A stretch of 64,000 bases of DNA. Origin: Salipiger bermudensis HTCC2601 (GTDB lineage: Bacteria; Pseudomonadota; Alphaproteobacteria; Rhodobacterales; Rhodobacteraceae). The notes beneath the pieces are model-generated. The model was not told the DNA's origin. It did no database searches and saw only the letters and a list, made by a program, of their open reading frames with translations. The DNA is taken from the NCBI RefSeq assembly GCF_000153725.1, contig NZ_DS022276.1, forward strand, positions 2,029,495-2,093,494, written 5' to 3'. A program made the translations under genes and the position numbers. Position 1 is the first letter of the stretch. Each line of letters begins with the position of its first letter. Positions 52,791-60,608 of the stretch are shown here, one piece after another.

Positions 52791-53917
52791 GCATGATTCA
52801 CTGGTGTGGAACGGGGCTCTCGGCGGTGCCGGGGCTACGGCGCCTGATCGAGAACGGCCACGATGTCATGGTGTGGAACCGCACCGAGACCAAGGCGCGC
52901 GAGGCGGTGGGCGACCTGACCAACCGCATCCTTGCCTTCGCCCCCGAGGCAGTGGAAGCGGCGGTGCAGCCGGGCGACGTGGTGGTGTCGATGCTGCCTG
53001 CGGACTGGCACGTGCCGCTGGCCAAGATCGCCATCGCGAAGGGCGCGCATTTCGTCTCGTCGAGCTACATCTCGCCGGAGATGCGGGCGCTCGAGGACGC
53101 GGCCAAGGCCGCCGGCGTGGCGCTGGTCAACGAGGTCGGGCTTGATCCCGGCATCGACCACCTGATGGCGCATGACCTTGTGCGGGCCTACCGCGAGTCC
53201 GATGCCTTCGATCCCGAGAATGCGCTCAGCTTCCTGAGCTATTGCGGCGGTGTGCCGAAGATTGCCAACGCCTTCCGCTACAAGTTCTCCTGGGCGCCGG
53301 TGGGCGTGCTGAAGGCGCTGCGCTCGCCGTCGCGCTCGATCAAGCAGTTTTCCGAGCTGAACGTGTCGCGGCCCTGGGACGCGCTCGGGCGCTACGACGC
53401 GCCGCTCGATCCGCCCGAGACCTTCGAGGTCTACCCCAACCGCGACTCGATCCCCTTCATGGAAGAGTACGGTTTCGAGGACGGCTGGAAGGTGAAGGAC
53501 TTCGTGCGCGGCACGCTGCGCCTGAACGGCTGGGCCGAGGCGTGGAAGGACATCTTCGCCACGGTTGAGACGGCGGACGACGCGGCGCTGTCGAAGCTTG
53601 CCGACGACCTGCTGGCGGAGAACGCCTATGACGAGGGCGAGCCTGATCGCGTGGTGCTCTGCGTCTCTCTGAAGGCCGAGAAGGATGGAGAGGCGGTCTG
53701 GCACAAGACCTGGGTGATGGACGCCTGGGGCGACGAGCGCGGACTGGCCATGGGCCGTCTGGTCTCGGTGCCCGTCTCGCTGGCCATCGAGGCGGTGCTG
53801 AACCGCGAAATTGCGCCGGGTGTCTCGGCGGCGCCGTCCGATCCGAAGCTGGTGACCCGCTGGCTCGACGAGGTCCAGGTGCTGGCGCAGCGGCTGATGC
53901 GGGTCGATCTGGCCTGA
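52787..53917 (+). CDS. Saccharopine dehydrogenase, glutamate-forming type (LYS9-like)
   Basis: A 376-residue dehydrogenase that splits saccharopine to glutamate and 2-aminoadipate semialdehyde. The N-terminal Rossmann part is short (IHWCGTGLSAVPGLRRLIE), then GLDPGIDHLMAHDL, with the family's substrate-binding segment, and SYCGGVPKIANAFRYKFSW. Coupled to the LYS1-like gene. This arrangement of two separate enzymes differs from the fused LKR/SDH protein known from Silicibacter pomeroyi and from plants and animals. Confidence 0.9.
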   Translation: MSMIHWCGTGLSAVPGLRRLIENGHDVMVWNRTETKAREAVGDLTNRILAFAPEAVEAAVQPGDVVVSMLPADWHVPLAKIAIAKGAHFVSSSYISPEMRALEDAAKAAGVALVNEVGLDPGIDHLMAHDLVRAYRESDAFDPENALSFLSYCGGVPKIANAFRYKFSWAPVGVLKALRSPSRSIKQFSELNVSRPWDALGRYDAPLDPPETFEVYPNRDSIPFMEEYGFEDGWKVKDFVRGTLRLNGWAEAWKDIFATVETADDAALSKLADDLLAENAYDEGEPDRVVLCVSLKAEKDGEAVWHKTWVMDAWGDERGLAMGRLVSVPVSLAIEAVLNREIAPGVSAAPSDPKLVTRWLDEVQVLAQRLMRVDLA

Positions 53918-53940
53918 TCGGCCGACCTTGGAACCGGGAG

Positions 53941-53975
53941 AGGCCGGGGCGCTGCGAGGCGCTCCGGCCTTTTTC
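53941..53975 (+). terminator. Terminator of the saccharopine operon
   Basis: AGGCCGG...CCGGCCT arms with an inner GCGC pairing (one bulge) are followed by five T, 24 bases after the stop. Confidence 0.82.
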
Positions 53976-54012
53976 GTGTCTCGGGGCAGGGGAGAGCGCG
54001 TTGCGCAAAAGA

Positions 54013-54036
54013 AAAGCGGGCCCGAAGGCCCGCTTT
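54013..54036 (-). terminator. Terminator of the cytochrome oxidase operon
   Basis: AAAGCGGGCC and GGCCCGCTTT form a perfect 10-bp stem with a CGAA tetraloop. On the minus strand, TTTCTTTT follows; it lies 29 bases after ctaE. Confidence 0.85.
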
Positions 54037-54064
54037 CCGAAACGTATCGCGTGAGAGCTGTTGC

Positions 54065-54865
54065 TCAGCCGCCCCAGACGTAGACGGCGCAGAACAGGAA
54101 CAGCCAGACCACGTCGACGAAGTGCCAGTACCATGCAGCGGCCTCGAAACCGATATGCTTGGTCGGGGTGAAGTCACCCTTCATCAGGCGCAGCAGGCAG
54201 ACGAACAGAAAGATCGTGCCGATGATCACGTGCGCGCCGTGGAAGCCGGTCGCCATGAAGAAGTTGGCGCCGTAGATGTTGCCCGAGAAGCCGAAGGCCG
54301 CGTGGCTGTATTCGTAGGCCTGAAAGATCGAGAAGATCACGCCCAGAACGATGGCGATGATCAGGCCCCACTTCATGTCCTGACGGTTGTTCTCGTGCAC
54401 GAGGGCGTGGTGCGCCCAGGTCGCGGCGCAGCCCGAGCAGAGCAGGATCATGGTGTTGATCAGCGGCAGGTGCCACGGGTCGAAGGTCTCGATGCCGGCG
54501 GGCGGCCAGACGCCGTCGACCGCGGGCGAGTTCGGGCCCATCGGGTACATGGCGTGCTTGAAGAACGACCAGAACCAGGCGAAGAAGAACATCACCTCGG
54601 ACATGATGAACAGGATGAAGCCGTATTTCAGGCCGATCTGCACCACCGGGGTGTGGTCGCCCACGCGGCTTTCCGCGATCACGTCGGACCACCAGCCGAA
54701 CATGACGTAGAGCACGCCGACGAAGCCCGCGAGGAAGATCCAGGGGCCGCTGCCGTGCATCCAGAGCACCGCTCCGAACAGCATGACGAAGGCCGCCACG
54801 GAGGCCACGAAGGGCCAGACGGAGGGGTTCAGAATGTGGTAGTCGTGGTTCTTAGCGTGCGCCAT
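54065..54865 (-). CDS. ctaE: Cytochrome c oxidase subunit III
   Basis: A 266-residue, seven-span subunit of the aa3-type oxidase. The start [15 protein letters not shown], the [13 protein letters not shown] segment and the late [15 protein letters not shown] and [14 protein letters not shown] segments are typical. Glutamates in the membrane that bind lipids are present. It stabilises subunit I. It ends the operon; ctaD (subunit I) is not in this window, as usual for the family. Confidence 0.96.
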   Translation of the reverse strand: MAHAKNHDYHILNPSVWPFVASVAAFVMLFGAVLWMHGSGPWIFLAGFVGVLYVMFGWWSDVIAESRVGDHTPVVQIGLKYGFILFIMSEVMFFFAWFWSFFKHAMYPMGPNSPAVDGVWPPAGIETFDPWHLPLINTMILLCSGCAATWAHHALVHENNRQDMKWGLIIAIVLGVIFSIFQAYEYSHAAFGFSGNIYGANFFMATGFHGAHVIIGTIFLFVCLLRLMKGDFTPTKHIGFEAAAWYWHFVDVVWLFLFCAVYVWGG

Positions 54866-54890
54866 CTCGTTTCCCTCGTTGGATAGGCGT

Positions 54891-55475
54891 TCAGTTCACG
54901 GACTTTTCGTCCGCGTTGTTGGTATCGAGCGCGGCCTGCACGCCTTCGGGCAGGTCGATCTCGTAGAAAGTGTAGCTGAGCGTGATGTGATTGATGTGCT
55001 TGGCGTCCGGATCATCGACGATCTCGGGGTCGACGAAGAAGTTCACCGGCATCTGCACCCGCTCGCCGGGCATCAGCACCTGCTCGGTGAAGCAGAAGCA
55101 CTCGATCTTGTTGAAATACCCGCCCGCCTCGTAGGGGTAGACGTTGTAGCTCGCCTGACCGGCAATCGGCTTGTCGGTGGGGTTGTAGGCCTCGTAGAAG
55201 GCCAGCCCGTCCTCGCCGATCTTCATCGTCATCTCGGTCTGCGCGGGCTTGAACTCCCACGGGAAGCCGCGCGCCTTGGAGCCGTCGAAGCGGATCTTGA
55301 TCTCGCGGTCGAGAACGGTGCCGGTCGTGGCAGAGGCCACGTTGGTGGTGCCGCCAAAGCCGGTGACCCGGCAGAACCAGTTGTAGAACGGCACCGAGGC
55401 CCAGGCCATTGCGCCCATGAAGACCACCACGCCGACAAGCTGCAGCAGGGTCTTGTTCTTGTTGTCAGCCGCCAT
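54891..55475 (-). CDS. ctaG: Cytochrome c oxidase assembly protein CtaG/Cox11
   Basis: A 194-residue copper chaperone for the CuB site. It has one N-terminal span (about 12-32) and a periplasmic immunoglobulin-like domain with the copper motif ECFCFTEQ and VNFFVDPEI. The start at MAADNK is preceded by GGGGGGAGCAGG, and an ATG 30 bases earlier lies in the upstream small gene. It overlaps that gene (coxF) by 11 bases. Confidence 0.94.
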   Translation of the reverse strand: MAADNKNKTLLQLVGVVVFMGAMAWASVPFYNWFCRVTGFGGTTNVASATTGTVLDREIKIRFDGSKARGFPWEFKPAQTEMTMKIGEDGLAFYEAYNPTDKPIAGQASYNVYPYEAGGYFNKIECFCFTEQVLMPGERVQMPVNFFVDPEIVDDPDAKHINHITLSYTFYEIDLPEGVQAALDTNNADEKSVN

Positions 55476-55641
55476 CCTGCTCCCCCCTGTCGCCTTGCAG
55501 CGCACCTGAGATGTCGCCGCCGGTCACCTTGACCATGGTCATGCCGAAGACGATCACGATGAACGACACCAGCAGCAGGCCGACGCCGACATTGCGGCCA
55601 AAGCGGCGCTTGTGCAGGTCGTGTTGCTTGGAAATGCTCAT
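55465..55641 (-). CDS. CoxF-type small membrane protein of the oxidase cluster
   Basis: A 58-residue protein with a basic N-terminus ([17 protein letters not shown]) and one membrane span (about 18-38). Such small proteins sit between ctaB and ctaG in many alphaproteobacteria and are called CoxF or similar; the role is unproven. It overlaps ctaB by four bases and ctaG by eleven, so all three are translated in series. Confidence 0.85.
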   Translation of the reverse strand: MSISKQHDLHKRRFGRNVGVGLLLVSFIVIVFGMTMVKVTGGDISGALQGDRGEQDGG

Positions 55642-56588
55642 GCCCAACCTCCCAGGCCGAACCGCGCGAGGCCGGCCTCGAGCAGGATGGCACCGAAATG
55701 CGCGAAGAGATAGAGCAGGGAAAGCTTGAAGAAGGCTTTCTCGGTCTTGAAGTTGTCCGCCTCGGAGGCGTCCTCGTCGCGGCGGAAGATCTCCCACGCG
55801 CCCTTCAGGAACAGCCCGTTCAGCACCACCGCCACGGCGAGGTAGACCGGCCCGCCGATCGAGGTGAAGCCGGTGCCGATGGCCAGCGCGGCGAGCAGCA
55901 CGGTGTAGACGAGGATGTGCACGCGGGTCGAGCGGCGGCCGTGGGTCACGGTCAGCATCGGCACGCCGGCATCGTCGTAATCCGAGCGCATGAACAGCGC
56001 CAGCGCCCAGAAGTGCGGCGGGGTCCACATGAAGGTCAGGCAGAACATCAGCACGGCCTCGATGCCGACCGATCCGGTCGCGGCGGCCCAGCCGATCATC
56101 GGGGGGAAGGCCCCGGCGGCGCCACCGATGACGATGTTCTGCGGCGTCGAGCGCTTCAGCCACATGGTGTAGATCACCACGTAGAAGAAGATCGTGAAGG
56201 CCAGCAGGCCGCCGGCGAGCCAGTTGGTGGCGAGCCCGAGGAAGACGCAGGAAAAGGCCGAAAGCGCGAGGCCCAGCCCCAGCGCCTCGCCCGGCTCGAC
56301 CCGGCCGGCGGGGATCGGGCGCTTGGCGGTGCGCTTCATCACCTGGTCGATATCGGCATCCCACCACATGTTCAGCGCGCCAGAGGCGCCGCCGCCAACG
56401 GCGATGAACAGGATGGCGCAGAAGCCGATGAACGGATGCACCGGGACCGGCGCCGCCAGCAGACCGACCAGCGCGGTAAAGACGACAAGCGTCATCACCC
56501 GGGGCTTCAGCAGGGCGAAATAGTCGCCGAACTGCGCCTCGCCGGGCTGCGTGGTCTCGAGAGTGCTGTTGGTGCTGAGATCGGTCAT
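55638..56588 (-). CDS. ctaB: Protohaem IX farnesyltransferase
   Basis: A 316-residue prenyltransferase that makes haem O from haem B, needed for haem A. The aspartate motif is [15 protein letters not shown], the second is [21 protein letters not shown], and [19 protein letters not shown] is the usual first span. Nine spans are expected. It follows ctaC after a 67-base gap with a hairpin that may lower read-through. Confidence 0.95.
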   Translation of the reverse strand: MTDLSTNSTLETTQPGEAQFGDYFALLKPRVMTLVVFTALVGLLAAPVPVHPFIGFCAILFIAVGGGASGALNMWWDADIDQVMKRTAKRPIPAGRVEPGEALGLGLALSAFSCVFLGLATNWLAGGLLAFTIFFYVVIYTMWLKRSTPQNIVIGGAAGAFPPMIGWAAATGSVGIEAVLMFCLTFMWTPPHFWALALFMRSDYDDAGVPMLTVTHGRRSTRVHILVYTVLLAALAIGTGFTSIGGPVYLAVAVVLNGLFLKGAWEIFRRDEDASEADNFKTEKAFFKLSLLYLFAHFGAILLEAGLARFGLGGWA

Positions 56589-56620
56589 CTGGGTCTTTGC
56601 TGGGTCAGTCAGTCAGGAAA

Positions 56621-56646
56621 CCGGCGCCCCGCCTCCGGGGCGCCGG
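56621..56646 (-). terminator. Hairpin between ctaC and ctaB
   Basis: CCGGCGCCCC pairs with GGGGCGCCGG (10 bp, perfect) around GCCTCC. On the minus strand it is followed by TTTCC. It probably reduces ctaB expression relative to ctaC or stabilises the ctaC message. Confidence 0.6.
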
Positions 56647-56655
56647 CCAATGGGA

Positions 56656-57534
56656 TCAAGAGTTGGCCAGGAACTGGCGCACGTCGACATAGCCGCCGTC
56701 TTCCTGCGACGCCGCGAACCAGGCGTCATAGGCTTCCTGGCTGACCACCTTCACAGTGATCGGCATGTAGGCGTGGCTGATGCCGCAGAGCTCGGAGCAC
56801 TGGCCGAAATACACGCCCTCGCGCTCGGCGTTGAACCACAGCTCGGCGATGCGGCCCGGCACGGCATCCTGCTTCACGCCGAAGGCGGGGATGGTCCAGG
56901 AGTGGATCACGTCGGCGCCGGTCACCTGCATCACCACGGTGGCGCCCACGGGCACGACCACGGAGGTGTCGGTTGCGAGCAGCCAGTCCTCGCGGCTGTA
57001 GCCGGCCTCGACCAGTTGCGCCTCGACCTCGTCGTTGAGACGGTTGTCGCCGCCGGTGGCGGGGGCGCCGATCATGTAGCCGTCATAGGCCAGATCGGTG
57101 CCGACATACTCATAGCCCCAGTACCACTGGTAGCCGGTCACCTTGATGACCACGTCGCCCTCGGGGATTTCCTGCTGCTTGAACAGCACCGGCAGCGAGA
57201 ACGCGCCGATCACAACGAGGATCAGGATCGGGCCGATGGTCCATGCCACCTCGATCGGGGTGTGGTGGGTGAAGCTTGCCGGGTTCGGGTTGGCGCGGCG
57301 GTTGAAGCGGATGAAGGCGTAAACCAGAAGACCCGCGACGAACAGAGAGATCGCCGTGATGATGACGAGAAGCATCCCGTCGAGCCATTGCAGATCGCGC
57401 GCCAGCTCGGTGGCGGCTGGCTGGAAACCGACGCCCCCCTGCTGCGGACGGCCGACCACTTCCAGGTCCTGGGCGATGGCGGGCGCGGCCAGAAGGCTGG
57501 ACATGAGTCCCGTCAGCATCGAAATCTTACGCAT
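56656..57534 (-). CDS. ctaC: Cytochrome c oxidase subunit II
   Basis: A 292-residue subunit with a signal peptide (ending AIA near 21), two spans (about 55-75 and 97-115) and a periplasmic cupredoxin domain carrying the binuclear CuA site: the histidine in VIHSWTIP and [12 protein letters not shown] with both cysteines and the late histidine and methionine. It takes electrons from cytochrome c. It opens the ctaC-ctaB-coxF-ctaG-ctaE operon. Its control region holds an FnrL-type site. Confidence 0.97.
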   Translation of the reverse strand: MRKISMLTGLMSSLLAAPAIAQDLEVVGRPQQGGVGFQPAATELARDLQWLDGMLLVIITAISLFVAGLLVYAFIRFNRRANPNPASFTHHTPIEVAWTIGPILILVVIGAFSLPVLFKQQEIPEGDVVIKVTGYQWYWGYEYVGTDLAYDGYMIGAPATGGDNRLNDEVEAQLVEAGYSREDWLLATDTSVVVPVGATVVMQVTGADVIHSWTIPAFGVKQDAVPGRIAELWFNAEREGVYFGQCSELCGISHAYMPITVKVVSQEAYDAWFAASQEDGGYVDVRQFLANS

Positions 57535-57691
57535 GTGTCACCTGATCCGGTTGTCGTTCTTGTTCGTTCGCAGGAGGATGCAATCCGGGCGTCGCGCCCT
57601 GGAACAATCCTCCTCCCTCTTGTTCCGCTCTTTAAAAAGCACAGATCGTGCATCAAATAAACCAGGTCGCTTGCGGCAAAAAGGCGCTTTT

Positions 57692-57705
57692 TTGATCTGG
57701 ATCAA
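57692..57705. promoter_or_regulatory. FNR/FnrL-type binding site
   Basis: TTGATCTGGATCAA is a perfect match to TTGAT-N4-ATCAA, the site for FNR/FnrL oxygen regulators. It lies 16 bases before the tldD start and about 160 bases upstream of ctaC. It would let oxygen state control one or both genes. Confidence 0.82.
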
Positions 57706-57721
57706 ATAATACGAGGAAAAC

Positions 57722-59143
57722 ATGACCGAACTGCCCTTCCGCCCCTTTGAAACAGCGCTTGACCTCGACCGGTCCCTGGTGCAACTGCGCGCCGCGCTGG
57801 AAGGGGCCGAGGACGGAGAGCTGTTTCTCGAGCGTCGCCGCGCCGAAGCGCTGGTGCTGGATGACGGGCGAATCAAGACTGCGAGCTACGATGCTTCGGA
57901 GGGATTCGGCCTGCGCGCGGTGAACGGCGAGGTCACCGGATACGCCCATTCCACCGAGCTTTCCGAAGCGGCCATCCAGCGCGCGGCCGAGACCGCCCGG
58001 TTGGCGGTGGGCGATGGCGGCGGCGTTCTCGCCCCGGCGCCCTCGGGCACCAATCGCACGCTCTATACCGATGCCGATCCGATCGCCGGCCAGTCCTTCC
58101 CGGTCAAGGTCGACACGCTGCGCGAGATCGACGCCTATGCCCGCGGCCTCGATGCGCGCGTGGTGCAGGTCACCGCCACCATTGCCGCGAGCTGTCAGGA
58201 AGTCGCGATCCTGCGCCCCGACGGCTCGCTGGTGACCGACACCCGCCCGATGACCCGCGTCACCGTGAGCGTCATCGTCGAGGAGAACGGCCGCCGCGAG
58301 CAAGGCAGCGCCTCGGGTGGTGGCCGCTTCCTGCTCGACGGGCTGATGACGCCGGACTCGTGGCAGGGCAAGGCGCGCGAGGCGCTGCGCATCGCGCTGG
58401 TCAATCTCGAGGCCGAGGCGGCGCCTGCAGGCGTCATGGACATTGTGTTGGGGCCGGGCTGGCCGGGCATCCTGCTGCACGAGGCGGTGGGCCACGGGCT
58501 CGAAGGGGATTTCAACCGCAAGGGATCGTCGGCCTTCGCGGGGCTCATGGGCCAGCGCGTTGCGGTGCCCGGGGTCACGGTGCTGGATGACGGCACCATC
58601 CCGGACCGGCGCGGCTCGATCACCGTCGATGACGAGGGCACGCCTGGGGCCAAGAACGTTCTGATCGAGGACGGCGTGCTGGTGGGCTACATGCAGGACC
58701 GGCAGAACGCCCGGCTGATGGGGGTGGCACCCACCGGCAACGGCCGCCGCGAGAGCTATGCCCACGCGCCGATGCCGCGTATGACAAACACCTACATGCT
58801 GGGCGGCGAGGCCGATCCGGCCGACATCGTCGCCGACCTGCAGGACGGTATCTGGGCGGTGGGATTCGGCGGCGGTCAGGTCGACATCACCAACGGCAAG
58901 TTCGTGTTCTCCTGCACCGAGGCCTACCGGGTGAAGAACGGCAAGGTCGGCGCGCCGGTGAAGGGCGCCACGCTGATCGGCGACGGCGCCACCGCGCTGC
59001 AGCACATCCGGGCACTCGGCAACGACATGGCGCTCGATCCCGGCATGGGCAATTGCGGCAAGCAGGGCCAGTGGGTGCCCGTCGGCGTGGGCCAGCCCAC
59101 GGTGATGATCGGCGGGCTCACGGTGGGCGGTTCGGGCAGCTGA
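57722..59143 (+). CDS. tldD: Metalloprotease TldD
   Basis: A 473-residue TldD/PmbA family protease subunit that works with TldE in peptide maturation. The zinc motif HEAVGH (253-258) with the later EGDFNRKGSS segment and GNCGKQGQWVPVG at the end are diagnostic. Length is normal. tldE is not nearby, as is common. The upstream FnrL-type site sits so close to the ATG that binding there could block its transcription. Confidence 0.95.
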   Translation: MTELPFRPFETALDLDRSLVQLRAALEGAEDGELFLERRRAEALVLDDGRIKTASYDASEGFGLRAVNGEVTGYAHSTELSEAAIQRAAETARLAVGDGGGVLAPAPSGTNRTLYTDADPIAGQSFPVKVDTLREIDAYARGLDARVVQVTATIAASCQEVAILRPDGSLVTDTRPMTRVTVSVIVEENGRREQGSASGGGRFLLDGLMTPDSWQGKAREALRIALVNLEAEAAPAGVMDIVLGPGWPGILLHEAVGHGLEGDFNRKGSSAFAGLMGQRVAVPGVTVLDDGTIPDRRGSITVDDEGTPGAKNVLIEDGVLVGYMQDRQNARLMGVAPTGNGRRESYAHAPMPRMTNTYMLGGEADPADIVADLQDGIWAVGFGGGQVDITNGKFVFSCTEAYRVKNGKVGAPVKGATLIGDGATALQHIRALGNDMALDPGMGNCGKQGQWVPVGVGQPTVMIGGLTVGGSGS

Positions 59144-59245
59144 TCGACGCGGTTAGGTGCGTGGCGGGGAAAATCGGTTTTCGGTTTACCGCTGATTAAG
59201 GATGAGTGCGCTACACCCTGTCCCAGCAAGCAGACGGGGCACGAG

Positions 59246-59333
59246 ATGACCGAGGACAGCAACAGCTTATCTTCCACTCCACCCCCCACTCCCACCCACC
59301 ACGGAAGAGGATCGGTTCGACCGGCTCCGTCTC
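59246..59333 (+). other. 5' segment of dprA that is out of frame
   Basis: An ATG here opens a frame (MTEDSNSLSSTPPPTP) that resembles the start of DprA proteins of this group, but the next expected residues (TTEEDRFDRLRLLRSRR) are encoded one frame away. A single base in the C-rich run around 59276-59300 separates the frames; the DprA frame has its own stop at 59247. Confidence 0.6.
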
Positions 59334-60461
59334 TTGCGCTCCCGCCGCGTGGGCGTTGCGACCTACTGGCGCCTGTTGGCCGAGCATGGCTCGGCCGCCG
59401 CGGCGCTCGAGGCTCTGCCGGCAGTGGCCGCCGCTGCGGGCGTGGAGAATTACAGCATCTGCCCCGAAGGCGTGGTGCAGGCCGAGATCGCCGCCGCGCG
59501 GCGACATGGCGCCCGGCTGGTCTGCCTGGGCGAGGCGGGCTACCCGCCGCTTCTTGCAGAGATCGATGATCCGCCGCCGTTTCTCTGGGTGGCCGGCGAT
59601 ACGGCACCGCTGATGCGTCCGGCGGTGGCGCTGGTGGGCGCGCGCAACGCCTCGTCGCTCGGCACGCGCATGGCCCGCGCTCTGGCGCAGGGGCTGGGCG
59701 CCGAGGGGAGGGTGGTGATCTCGGGGCTGGCCCGCGGCGTCGATGCGGCGGCGCACGAGGCTGCGCTCGACACCGGCACAGTCGCGGTGATGGCGGGTGG
59801 GGTCGATATCCTCTACCCGTCCGAGAACACCCGCCTCGGCGAAGAGATCCGCGCCCGCGGTGGCGCGCTGGTCTCCGAACATGCGATGGGGCTGCAGCCG
59901 CAGGCGCGGCACTTTCCGGCGCGCAACCGCATCGTCTCGGGCATTTCAGCAGCCATCGTGGTGGTCGAGGCGGCGGCCAAGTCCGGCTCGCTGATCACCG
60001 CGCGCTGCGCCCTCGATCAGGGGCGCGAGGTGCTGGCCGTGCCCGGCCATCCGCTCGACGCGCGCGCTGCCGGCTGCAACATGCTGATCCGCGACGGCGC
60101 GCGGCTGGTCCGCCATGCCGAGGACGTGGCCGAGGCGCTGGGGCCGCTGCCGCAACCCGAGACGCGCCAGCAGAGCCTGCCGCTGGAGCAGCCGACGGCT
60201 TCGACCTCGCAGCAGGCGGCGAGGCGACGCACGGACCGCGCGCCCGTGATCCCCGCGCCCCCGCCCGAGAGCCGCTCGCTGGCGGAAACCGCACAGCTGC
60301 ACCGGCAGATCCTCGACCGGCTCGGCCCCGCGCCACTGGCCGAGGATCAGCTGATCCGCGATCTCGCCGCGCCCTCCGATGCGGTCGCCCCGGCGCTCAC
60401 CGATCTCGAGATCGATGGCCGCATCCGGCGCCAGCCCGGAGGGTTGCTCTCGCTCGTCTGA
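59334..60461 (+). CDS. dprA: DNA-processing protein DprA (DNA uptake/recombination mediator)
   Basis: A 375-residue protein, from the TTG at the in-frame start. DprA loads RecA onto incoming single strands in natural transformation. The Rossmann-like core is intact: VALVGARNASSLGTR, VISGLARGVDAAAHEAAL, GGVDILYPSENTRL, FPARNRIVSG and SGSLITARCALDQGREVLAVPG. The C-terminal winged helix-like part (about 310-375) ends GRIRRQPGGLLSLV. The first 25-30 residues of the normal N-terminus appear frameshifted, so the level of working protein is uncertain. No ribosome site precedes the TTG. Confidence 0.85.
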   Translation: MRSRRVGVATYWRLLAEHGSAAAALEALPAVAAAAGVENYSICPEGVVQAEIAAARRHGARLVCLGEAGYPPLLAEIDDPPPFLWVAGDTAPLMRPAVALVGARNASSLGTRMARALAQGLGAEGRVVISGLARGVDAAAHEAALDTGTVAVMAGGVDILYPSENTRLGEEIRARGGALVSEHAMGLQPQARHFPARNRIVSGISAAIVVVEAAAKSGSLITARCALDQGREVLAVPGHPLDARAAGCNMLIRDGARLVRHAEDVAEALGPLPQPETRQQSLPLEQPTASTSQQAARRRTDRAPVIPAPPPESRSLAETAQLHRQILDRLGPAPLAEDQLIRDLAAPSDAVAPALTDLEIDGRIRRQPGGLLSLV

Positions 60462-60608
60462 GTGGCACATCGGGCTGAAAGACCGGCACCTCAAGCCCGC
60501 GTCATCTGGCCCCGCATTGACATTTCCCCCTTGCACCCCACATCTTCCGCCGCCATACGCCCTCCGCGCTCAGCCTGTGGACGTATTTCCAGGAAAGGTG
60601 GTCATTTC

